NCBI GenBank assembly: GCA_036258135.1
Contig: DATAEG010000057.1
Span: 1-6,183, forward strand
Direction of reading: 5' to 3'
DNA: 6,183 nt
Source: DATAEG01 sp036258135
GTDB lineage: Bacteria; Actinomycetota; Actinomycetes; Mycobacteriales; Jatrophihabitantaceae
The notes under the pieces were generated by a model. That model saw only the letters and a program-made list of their open reading frames with translations. It had not been told where the DNA came from and did no database searches. This document shows positions 1 to 6,010 of the stretch, piece after piece. The translations under genes were made by a program, and so were the position numbers. Every line of letters begins with the position of its first letter. The first letter of the stretch is position 1.

Positions 1-492
1 ATCGACAAGGGTCACTTCCACGACGTCTTCACCAGCGACGTCTACGACTGCGACGGCACCCCGGCCCAGGACAGCGGGGACGTCTCGGGCAACTTCGTGT
101 TCAACCAGCGCGGCTCGTCACCGTTCCCGTACTACCGGGAGAGCGTGCACGGCACCGTCGTCACCACCAACCTGGACACCGGCGGCACCTACACCAACGT
201 CTTCACCGCCAACAGCAGGGACCACACGATCGTCGATAACGGCGACGGCACCATCACCATCACCGTCTTCGCCTCCGGCGGCTCCCGCTTTTATGACACC
301 AACGGCAAGCTCGTGCTCAAGGACCCCGGCCAGACCCGGTTCGCCTTCGACATCGACTACAACGGCACTCCCGGTGACCCCAGCGACGACGTCGAGGTCC
401 CCGACTCGTTCCGGGTCGTGCGCGGATCCACCGGGAACAGCGACTTGTCGGACCGCGACTTCTGTGCCGACCTGGTGGAGTTCACCAGCTAG
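1..492 (+). CDS. Secreted-type hypothetical protein, C-terminal fragment
   Basis: The frame is open from the first base of the window and ends at a TAG at 490-492, so 163 residues of a longer protein are visible and its start lies outside. The GTG at 97 is only an internal valine: the upstream frame (residues 1-32) has the same Asp/Thr/Gly-rich style and high-GC third positions. The protein is rich in Thr, Asp, Gly and aromatic residues with alternating hydrophobic positions, as in beta-sandwich or extracytoplasmic domains; NGDGTITITVF near residues 81-91 is typical of such strands. Two cysteines are visible, one at residue 17 and one nine residues from the C-terminus (155), which could form a disulfide if exported. 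There is no transmembrane helix or sorting signal at the C-terminus. It resembles actinobacterial secreted proteins of unknown function, but that is an impression, not a search. It converges on the methyltransferase gene across a 155-base gap with no strong terminator hairpin. Confidence 0.75.
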   Translation: MDKGHFHDVFTSDVYDCDGTPAQDSGDVSGNFVFNQRGSSPFPYYRESVHGTVVTTNLDTGGTYTNVFTANSRDHTIVDNGDGTITITVFASGGSRFYDTNGKLVLKDPGQTRFAFDIDYNGTPGDPSDDVEVPDSFRVVRGSTGNSDLSDRDFCADLVEFTS

Positions 493-647
493 GGCGAAAC
501 CAATCCACCGTCCGCCACGGCTCGGCCAACGCGGTTGACCGACTTCATTGTCCCAGCTCCCGCGCGGCGCCGGGCTCCCTTCCGCCTAGGCTTAGAGGAC
601 TTTCCGGAACCGAGATGTCGGTAGGGTTCTGCCGGGTCGGACCTCGC

Positions 648-1100
648 TCACAGGTATCGGCGGACCAAGGTCTTGTAGCTGCGGTACACGGCGCCGAAGC
701 GACCTTCCAGGAAGCGCTCCTCGCGGACGACCACGACGTGGGTCGCCAGCAGCACCCCGGGCAGCAGGAGCAGCGGCCAGACAGTGTTGGCTACCAGTGC
801 GATCCCCACGTAGACGATGGCCCAGGCCAGGTACATCGGGTTCCTGCTGACCGCATAGGGCCCGCGCAGGACCAGCTGGTGCGGGTGTTCCAGGTCCACC
901 TCGGCAGCCGATCGCACCCCCCACGCCGCCAGCGAGAGGCCGGCGAGGATCAGCGGCCATCCCGAGGCCTGGCCGACCCATGCCGGCCAGGGTGGCCGCC
1001 ACGGCACGATCATCTGCAGCAGCACGCCCGCCCCCAGACCCACCAGGTAGGTCTGCGGCAGCGGGACGTTGCCCCATCGCCAGGCAGCGCGCTTGTCCAC
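648..1100 (-). CDS. ICMT/PEMT-like integral-membrane methyltransferase
   Basis: From a GTG at 1098-1100 this is a 150-residue multi-span membrane protein. The signature is GPYAVSRNPMY at residues 80-90, followed by hydrophobic segments near 92-105 and 108-125 and the C-terminal REERFLEGRFG with a Tyr/Arg-rich tail (126-149). These are the conserved S-adenosylmethionine-binding features of the isoprenylcysteine carboxyl methyltransferase / phospholipid methyltransferase superfamily. Two more hydrophobic spans lie near 17-33 and 45-62. The substrate of bacterial members is mostly unknown: they have no CaaX proteins, and a lipid or small hydrophobic molecule is likelier. I chose GTG 1100 because AGAGGTGA precedes it and because homologues, as I recall them, begin just before the WRWGNVPLP motif (7-15). 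The frame stays open to another GTG at 1262, which would add 54 residues without a visible ribosome site. The downstream end converges with the exported-protein gene. Confidence 0.85.
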   Translation of the reverse strand: MDKRAAWRWGNVPLPQTYLVGLGAGVLLQMIVPWRPPWPAWVGQASGWPLILAGLSLAAWGVRSAAEVDLEHPHQLVLRGPYAVSRNPMYLAWAIVYVGIALVANTVWPLLLLPGVLLATHVVVVREERFLEGRFGAVYRSYKTLVRRYL

Positions 1101-1104
1101 GTGG

Positions 1105-1112
1105 TCACCTCT
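1105..1112 (-). promoter_or_regulatory. Ribosome binding site for methyltransferase GTG 1100
   Basis: On the minus strand this reads AGAGGTGA, with AGAGG seven bases before the GTG at 1100. It decides the start, because the longer alternative at 1262 is preceded by no purine-rich site. The GAGG can pair with a CCTC just upstream (1117-1120) across a 5-base loop, a short hairpin that might weakly mask the site. Confidence 0.55.
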
Positions 1113-1311
1113 GAGTGAGGCTGCCACAGCTGGACCGTCGTGGTTCACCCTGGCGATGCTGGCCTGTGCGGTGAAGTCCGTCCACCGCTCCTCCAGGCGA
1201 TCAAGCCAGGCCTTCTCGGTCAACGTCGCAGGTCGTCGGGTCACCCCGCCTGTCTCTGACACGGACGGGAACGTGCCGCTACTCGGGCTCCAATCGGTCG
1301 CTCGCCGTGCC

Positions 1312-2007
1312 TCACCGACGCACGTCGTCCAGTTTCTCGATCACAACATTCGCAACAGATGCCGGCTCACGAAAGATAATGAAGTGGTCGGTATCCACGA
1401 ATCGGACGTCGAAGTGATTCTCGGCCCAGGCCACCCGGTCGCTCGGGACCAAGGCATCAAACCGTCCGATGATGAAGGTCACGGGTATGGAGTCCCACGC
1501 TGCGGCGGTAACTGGATCTGACCAGGTCGCCGAGCCCGCCGGTCGCCGTGGGTGCTCACGAAGATGCGCCAGGACGTGGCTTGGCATCGTCGTACCGGCT
1601 TCTTCATTGAGCCACCAGTCGTTATCGAGGACGAACCTGCCGTCGTCGAACACCAGGACATGCGGGTCTTCCTCCGCCTCGGATCCGTCCGGCGGGAACA
1701 CGCCTGGATCCGGATTCGGGATGCCGGCGATGTACACCAGATGCGTGACGGACGGCTCCCCCGCCGCCGCTTCATGGATCACCTCGCATCCGTACGACCA
1801 ACCGACGGCGACGACGGGCGGCCGAGCGTTCGCGATCATGCCGCGCACTTCGGCCGCGTCGGCCGTGAGCCCAGCGCTTGCTGTTCGATGGGACGGTAGG
1901 TCGGGGGCGAGCACCTCGACGTCGTTGTCGCGTAGGCGTTCGGCGACCCACCGCCAGTCCGCCGGACTTGACCACATCCCATGAACCAAGACCGCAGTAC
2001 CGCGCAT
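1312..2007 (-). CDS. Alpha/beta hydrolase
   Basis: A 231-residue cytoplasmic alpha/beta-hydrolase-fold protein with a complete apparent catalytic set. HGMW at residues 9-12 follows the first strand and supplies the oxyanion hole. The nucleophile elbow GWSYG has Ser71. Asp184 lies in GRFDALVP, and His208 in DTDHFIIF near the C-terminus. The region between about 98 and 165 forms the variable cap that sets substrate choice. Length is normal for the family; there is no signal peptide. Members include esterases, lactonases and C-C hydrolases, so the substrate cannot be named. The start at ATG 2005-2007 is fixed by GAGGAGG five bases upstream; a TTG at 2028 would only translate that ribosome site. 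The gene uses visibly more A/T-ending codons than the exporter genes to its right, notably at 1330-1480. The methyltransferase gene follows on the same strand and could be co-transcribed. Confidence 0.9.
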   Translation of the reverse strand: MRGTAVLVHGMWSSPADWRWVAERLRDNDVEVLAPDLPSHRTASAGLTADAAEVRGMIANARPPVVAVGWSYGCEVIHEAAAGEPSVTHLVYIAGIPNPDPGVFPPDGSEAEEDPHVLVFDDGRFVLDNDWWLNEEAGTTMPSHVLAHLREHPRRPAGSATWSDPVTAAAWDSIPVTFIIGRFDALVPSDRVAWAENHFDVRFVDTDHFIIFREPASVANVVIEKLDDVRR

Positions 2008-2012
2008 GACGG

Positions 2013-2019
2013 CCTCCTC
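2013..2019 (-). promoter_or_regulatory. Strong ribosome binding site of the hydrolase gene
   Basis: The minus strand reads GAGGAGG with five bases before ATG 2007. This near-perfect Shine-Dalgarno sequence settles the start and rejects the seven-codon TTG extension to 2028. Confidence 0.8.
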
Positions 2020-2027
2020 AAGGCGCA

Positions 2028-2052
2028 ATGCTTACCCCGCCCGATGCTTACC
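2028..2052 (-). repeat. Tandem 9-bp direct repeat in the hydrolase leader
   Basis: GGTAAGCAT on the minus strand occurs exactly twice, at 2044-2052 and 2028-2036, 16 bases apart from start to start. It lies 21 to 45 bases before the hydrolase ATG and just upstream of its ribosome site. Position and exact identity suggest paired half-sites for a regulator or part of the promoter region. No convincing -35/-10 pair was found: a weak TCGACT with 17-base spacing to TAAGCA exists at 2073-2045. The 2008-2196 gap holds no gene. Confidence 0.4.
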
Positions 2053-2196
2053 TGCAGCCGAGTCCCGAGTCGATGGGTGAGTTGACCGGACCCGTCGTTG
2101 GTCCCCGTCATCTGGCCCCTGGTTGTTCGACTGATCTTGGATCCGAGAAGCCTAGGATCGAGTAGCGGATTTCCGCCTCGGGTCCGTCCCTTCCGC

Positions 2197-4716
2197 TCAG
2201 CGCTCCGCCGCCATCGCGCCGACCAGGTCGGTCCTTGCCGCGGCGCGGCCGGGCAGGATCGACGCGAGCAGGCCGATCACGGCCGCGCCCGCGACGCCGG
2301 CGGCGAGCTGGCCGACGGGCACGGCGAAGACGGTCAGGTCCAGGTCGCGGCCCGCCGCGACGGCGACCCGGGCGAACACGAGCCCGAGGCCCAGCCCGAG
2401 CGCGGCGCCGAGGATGGCGGTCAGGACCGCCTCGGCCGCGAGCATGGCGCGCAGCTGCACCCGGGTGAGTCCGAGCGTGCGCAGCAGGGCCGACTCGCGC
2501 ACCCGCTCGACCACGCTGAGGCCGAGGGTGTTGGCGATGCCGAGCAGCGCGATCGCGATGGCGAGGGCGAGCATGCCGCCGACCAGCGCGAGCAGGCCGT
2601 TGACCTCGCTGGTCAGCCGCTCGACGTAGGTGGCCTGGTCGCCGACGTCGAGGTCGGGGTAGGCGCTGGCCGCGTCGAGCACGGCGCCGCGCGCCGCGGC
2701 GGCGCTGACGCCGGGGGCGGCGGAGACGAGCACGGTCTCGAAGCCGCCCTCGAAGCGCCGGCGGTGCTCGTCGAGGGTGAGATGGATCGAGCTGGGCGCG
2801 TCGGCCGAGCCGTAGATGGCGACGACGCGCAGCGGCTCGGCGCGCCGGCCTCCGGCGGCGGTGTCGAGGGTGTCGCCGAGGGTCAGGCCGTCGTCGGCGG
2901 CGAGGCGGGCGCTCACCGCCACGGTGCCGTCGCGCAGGTCGCCGAGGCTGCCGGCGGTGACCGGCTGCGGGAGGGCGCCGCCGCGGAGGGCGTCGAGGTA
3001 GCCGCCGTCGACGCCGATGGCGGCGGTCCGCCCGCCGCCAATCTCGGACGTCGCGGTCCGCTGGAGGGCCACCACGTCGAGGTCCCCGCGCTCGCGCAGG
3101 CGCTCGACCACCGCGCGCGGGACGGTCTCGCCGAAGCTGTTGGTGAGGGCGAACTCGACGGGGAACTGCAGGGCGATGGCCGCCGTCACCGACGCCTTGA
3201 GGCTGGCGGCGCCGGTCGCGAACGCGCTCAGGAGGGTGACGCCGATCATCAGCGCCGTGGTGGTCGCGGCGGTGCGGCGCGGGTTGCGGGTGGCGTTGGC
3301 GACCGCGAGCCGCCCGGGGACGCGCCGCGTCAGGCCGCTGACCGTGCCGAGCAGCCGGCCCGCGGGGCCGACCAGGTGCGGGCTGCCGAGCACCAGGCTC
3401 CCGGCGGTGAGCGCGCCGCCGGCGAACAGCGCCACCATGCTCCCGGCGGCGACCGCCAGCCACAGCGCGCCGGCGCCGACGAGCAGCAGCAGGACGGCGA
3501 CGGTCCCGGCGACCCAGCCGGGCCGCGTCGCGCTCGCGACCGCCTGGCTGCGCATGGCCGCGAGGGGCGCGACCTTGGTCGCCTTGCGCGCGGGCAGGAT
3601 GGCGGCGACGACGGTGACGGCCAGCCCGGTCGCGACGCCGATCAGGACCGTTGCCGGGGTGAGGCCGAACGACGCGGGCGTGTCGTCCGCGCCCAGGCTC
3701 GCGAGGAGCTGGCGCAGGCCCAGCGCGACGCCGAAGCCCGCGCCGAGGCCGAGCAGCGACGACAGCAGGCCGAGCACCGCCGCCTCGCCGAGCACGGTGC
3801 GGAAGACCTGGCCGCGCGCGGCGCCGACGCAGCGCAGCAGCGCGAGCTGCCGGCTGCGCTGGGCCACGAGGATGGTGAAGGTGTTGTAGATGACGAACGC
3901 CGCCACCAGCAGGGCGACCCCGCCGAACAGCAGGAGCACGGTGTTGAGCTGGCCGGCCTGGCTGGCGACCTGTTCGGCGGCGCGCTGGCGCAGCTCGTCG
4001 CCGGTGCGCACGGTGACGGCGCCGCCGAGGGCCTCGGCCGCGTCGCGCCGCAGCGCCGCCTGGCCGACGCCGTCCCCGGCGACCAGGTCGATGCGGTCGT
4101 AGCCGCGCGCGCCGAGGAGCCGCCGCAGGGACTCGGTCGGGATCGCGGCCACGCCGCCGCCCTCGTCGTTCAGGAAGGCGGCGCCGAGACCCGGGTCGAC
4201 GGTGCCGACGAACGTGAACGTCTCGACCCGCCCCTCGGCGGCGATCCGCACGCTGTCGCCCTCGCGCAGGCCGAGCTGCTGGGTGGTGGCCGCGTCAACG
4301 GCGATCTCGCCGGCGGCCGCGGGCAGCCGCCCGCTGGTCGCGTCCTGCCAGCGCAGCCGCGGGTCGGACGCGACGGAGATGCCGAGCGTCCGCTCCCGGC
4401 GGTCCGGGGCGTGGGGACGGCCGTCGCGGTCGAGGATGCGCACCCGGTCGGCCAGGCGCGGCTCGGCGACGGCGACGCCCGGGACCGCGCGGGCGGCGTC
4501 GAGCGCCGTCTCGTCGAGCCGGCCGTCGTCGCGGGCGGTGACGGCGGCGTCGACGCCGCGCTCCGCCTGCGCGAAGCGGTCGTAGAAGGTGGTGCGCAAC
4601 GCGTCGGTGAAGACCAGCGTGCCGGTGACGAAGCCGACGCCGAGCACGATGGCGAGGACGGTCGCGGTCAGCCGGCCGCGGTAGGAAAGCAGCCCGCTGA
4701 GGGAGGCGCGCAGCAC
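2197..4716 (-). CDS. MacB-type ABC transporter permease, two FtsX domains
   Basis: An 839-residue membrane permease that would pair with the ATPase encoded just upstream. It shows ten probable helices: TM1 at about 15-37; a large extracytoplasmic domain at 38-255; TM2-4 at about 258-285, 308-333 and 352-376 (first FtsX domain); a central pair at about 402-445; TM7 at 480-503; a second extracytoplasmic domain at 505-700; and TM8-10 at about 705-730, 758-782 and 798-822 (second FtsX domain). The two cytoplasmic coupling segments are recognisable and similar, QRSRQLALLRCVGAARGQV (286-304) and ERVRESALLRTLGLTRVQL (737-755). Such proteins act by moving periplasmic-side domains to extrude lipids, peptides or drugs; the substrate here is unknown. 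The start is GTG at 4714-4716, 4 nt after the ATPase TGA, with GAAGAGGG overlapping the ATPase end, so translation is probably coupled. The second half mirrors the first, indicating an old internal duplication typical of actinobacterial members. A weak GCGG-ATTT-CCGC hairpin (2165-2176) follows the stop. Confidence 0.93.
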   Translation of the reverse strand: MLRASLSGLLSYRGRLTATVLAIVLGVGFVTGTLVFTDALRTTFYDRFAQAERGVDAAVTARDDGRLDETALDAARAVPGVAVAEPRLADRVRILDRDGRPHAPDRRERTLGISVASDPRLRWQDATSGRLPAAAGEIAVDAATTQQLGLREGDSVRIAAEGRVETFTFVGTVDPGLGAAFLNDEGGGVAAIPTESLRRLLGARGYDRIDLVAGDGVGQAALRRDAAEALGGAVTVRTGDELRQRAAEQVASQAGQLNTVLLLFGGVALLVAAFVIYNTFTILVAQRSRQLALLRCVGAARGQVFRTVLGEAAVLGLLSSLLGLGAGFGVALGLRQLLASLGADDTPASFGLTPATVLIGVATGLAVTVVAAILPARKATKVAPLAAMRSQAVASATRPGWVAGTVAVLLLLVGAGALWLAVAAGSMVALFAGGALTAGSLVLGSPHLVGPAGRLLGTVSGLTRRVPGRLAVANATRNPRRTAATTTALMIGVTLLSAFATGAASLKASVTAAIALQFPVEFALTNSFGETVPRAVVERLRERGDLDVVALQRTATSEIGGGRTAAIGVDGGYLDALRGGALPQPVTAGSLGDLRDGTVAVSARLAADDGLTLGDTLDTAAGGRRAEPLRVVAIYGSADAPSSIHLTLDEHRRRFEGGFETVLVSAAPGVSAAAARGAVLDAASAYPDLDVGDQATYVERLTSEVNGLLALVGGMLALAIAIALLGIANTLGLSVVERVRESALLRTLGLTRVQLRAMLAAEAVLTAILGAALGLGLGLVFARVAVAAGRDLDLTVFAVPVGQLAAGVAGAAVIGLLASILPGRAAARTDLVGAMAAER

Positions 4717-4720
4717 CGCG

Positions 4721-5524
4721 TCACCGACCCTCTTCCAGCCCGCCGAGCCGGTCGAGGACCGCGCTGACCGTCGGCTTCTCGAGCTCGCCGGCGAGGCGCC
4801 CGTCGGCGAGGAACAGCACCCCGTCGGCGTGGGACGCCGCGACCGGGTCGTGGGTCACCATCACGATCGTCTGGCCCAGCTCGGTGACGCTGTGCCGCAG
4901 CAGGCCGAGCAGCTCCTGGCCGGCGCGCGAGTCGAGGTTGCCGGTCGGCTCGTCGGCGAACACCACGACGGGGTGGGTGACCAGGGCGCGGGCGATGGCG
5001 ACCCGTTGCTGCTGCCCGCCGGAGAGCTCGGAGGGCCGGTGGCGCAGCCGGTCGGCGAGCCCGAGCGCGCGCACGATGCCGTCGAGCCAGTCGCGGTCGA
5101 GCCGGCGCCCGGCGATGCGCAGCGGCAGCTCGATGTTCTCCGCCGCGGTCAGGGTGGGCAGGAGGTTGAAGGACTGGAACACGAACCCGATCGCGGAGCG
5201 CCGCAGCCGGGTCAGCTGCTTGTCCTTGAGCCGCGTGATGTCGGTGTCGCCGATCAGCACCTTGCCCGAATCGACCGTGTCCAGCCCGGCGAGGCAGTGC
5301 AGGAGCGTCGACTTGCCCGAGCCGGACGGCCCCATGATCGCGCTGAAGCGGCCGGCCGTGAACGACGCCGAGACGCCGCCCAGGGCGGTCACGGCGGCCT
5401 CGCCGCTGCCGTAGGTCTTGACCAGGTCGACCGCGACCACGGCCGGCCGCGGGGTCGGCGCCTCGGCCGCGCCGGCGGCCGCGTCCCGGGCCTCGAGGAT
5501 GGGATGGACCGCTGGGAGTTGCAT
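4721..5524 (-). CDS. ABC transporter ATP-binding protein, MacB/LolD type
   Basis: A 267-residue cytoplasmic ATPase that powers the adjacent permease. All nucleotide-binding motifs are intact: Walker A GPSGSGKS at residues 65-72, Q-loop FVFQSFNLLPTLTAAEN at 114-130 with Gln117, signature LSGGQQQR at 167-174, Walker B VVVFADEP at 186-193 with Glu192, D-loop NLDS at 196-199, and H-loop MVTHD with His225. The Q-loop text and the LSGGQQQRVAIARAL stretch are characteristic of the MacB/LolD/FtsE-like subfamily, which works as a homodimer with FtsX-type permeases. The ATG at 5522-5524 has AGGGG eight bases upstream; the frame continues to 5866 but that part has no coding character. Residues 1-27 form an Ala/Pro-rich extension before the first beta strand (VVAVDLVKTYG). 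Neither a periplasmic adaptor nor a two-component regulator, common partners of such cassettes, lies between here and the right edge of the window. Confidence 0.95.
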   Translation of the reverse strand: MQLPAVHPILEARDAAAGAAEAPTPRPAVVAVDLVKTYGSGEAAVTALGGVSASFTAGRFSAIMGPSGSGKSTLLHCLAGLDTVDSGKVLIGDTDITRLKDKQLTRLRRSAIGFVFQSFNLLPTLTAAENIELPLRIAGRRLDRDWLDGIVRALGLADRLRHRPSELSGGQQQRVAIARALVTHPVVVFADEPTGNLDSRAGQELLGLLRHSVTELGQTIVMVTHDPVAASHADGVLFLADGRLAGELEKPTVSAVLDRLGGLEEGR

Positions 5525-5942
5525 GCGTTGAGCCCCTGATCGGAAACGTTGCCGTCCTGAACAACACCGCCACCCGCGGGGTTGTGACACGAAGGTCTCG
5601 GCACCCCAGACGATGGCAGAGCGCTGTCGCGCAAGGATCCAGGAAGGTGGGACGTAGATCCCTAGCTTGGGACCCCGGCAGACCGGCCAACGCCGGCGGC
5701 TGGGCCACTGCTCGCAACGCTCCGGGATGCGGGCAGGGTGAGGTGGAAGCCGCGGGTTGGATAGGCGATCGAGATGCCGAGCAGCTCCAAACTGCGAGTG
5801 TTCATCCACGGACGACTGCCTGTCCTCTGTCAGCAATCCGTCAGCACACCTCCCTTGCGACGCCATGCGCGGCAGGACGTCGCCTCGACCCGTCAGTGCC
5901 GACGAGCTGGGATGATGCGGTGCAGAGCATGGTGCTGTAGAG
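5525..5942. other. Non-coding gap upstream of the exporter operon
   Basis: About 420 bases with no convincing gene on either strand. Open frames exist but their products are mixed, Arg/Ser/Pro/Gly-rich sequences without recognisable motifs or good ribosome sites, and base composition is less GC-rich than in the exporter genes. The minus strand should carry the exporter promoter, but I see no clear -35/-10 pair. An imperfect hairpin (ACAAC at 5561-5565 with GTTGT at 5581-5585, plus two further inner pairs) lies about 40 bases before the ATPase start and may be an operator or leader structure. Short GTCAG-containing repeats lie at 5827-5898. Confidence 0.5.
5827..5898 (+). repeat. Three short CYGTCAG direct repeats near the tRNA fragment
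   Basis: CTGTCAGCA (5827-5835), CCGTCAGCA (5838-5846) and CCGTCAGTG (5890-5898) are in the same orientation. The first two are 11 bases apart, one helical turn. They lie 45 to 140 bases left of the tRNA-like element. Short same-direction repeats beside a tRNA-derived core can be arm-type integrase sites, but three 7-9 base matches may also be chance. Confidence 0.3.
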
Positions 5943-6010
5943 CGGCGTGTGGGGGCCGCACTCGCTTCACACGGCAGAGGCCACAGGTTCGAAACCTGTC
6001 ACGCCCACCA
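5943..6010 (+). tRNA. Partial tRNA-Val (CAC): 3' half, likely integration scar
   Basis: Positions 5966-6010 match the 3' part of a tRNA-Val. They show the anticodon loop TTCACAC (anticodon CAC at 5968-5970), the 3' anticodon-stem strand GGCAG, variable region AGGCC, a perfect T arm (ACAGG, loop TTCGAAA, CCTGT), acceptor strand CACGCCC at 6000-6006, discriminator A and encoded CCA. The 5' half is abnormal. GGCGTG at 5944-5949 can form six acceptor pairs, but only about eight bases stand where the D arm of roughly 16 should be. The 5' anticodon-stem strand CTCGC gives three of five pairs, where CTGCC would be perfect. Length to the discriminator is 65 rather than about 73. It is therefore not a working tRNA. 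The best readings are an attachment-site copy of a tRNA 3' end left by a tyrosine-integrase element, or a decayed tRNA pseudogene. No integrase gene is in the window. Confidence 0.75.

Noticed and set aside
555..576. Possible terminator hairpin in the convergent gap (CCCG with CGGG)
   Set aside because: Only four good pairs, a long GC loop and no T-run. Small palindromes GCCTAGGC (584-591) and TTCCGGAA (602-609) nearby are also too short to interpret.
615..1118. Plus-strand frame opposite the methyltransferase
   Set aside because: It is His/Gln/Pro/Arg-rich and motif-free, and overlaps a well-supported membrane methyltransferase on the other strand.
1469..1984. Plus-strand frames opposite the hydrolase gene
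   Set aside because: Products are Ser/Arg/Thr-rich without motifs, while the minus strand carries a complete hydrolase catalytic set.
2108..3463. A 451-codon minus-strand frame inside the permease region
   Set aside because: The product is overwhelmingly Arg/Pro/Ala, a frame-shifted reading of the real permease, which is intact in its own frame, so it is not evidence of a frameshift.
2098..4767. An 889-codon open frame on the + strand across the permease gene
   Set aside because: It is an antisense shadow. The product is a low-complexity Gly/Glu/Ala/Arg/Asp-rich sequence with no domains, whereas the minus strand encodes a clear FtsX-type permease. Long antisense frames are common in very GC-rich genes.
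5525..5866. N-terminal extension of the ABC ATPase up to 5866
   Set aside because: The extra residues have no coding character or family match, and the ATG at 5524 has its own ribosome site and gives the family's usual length.
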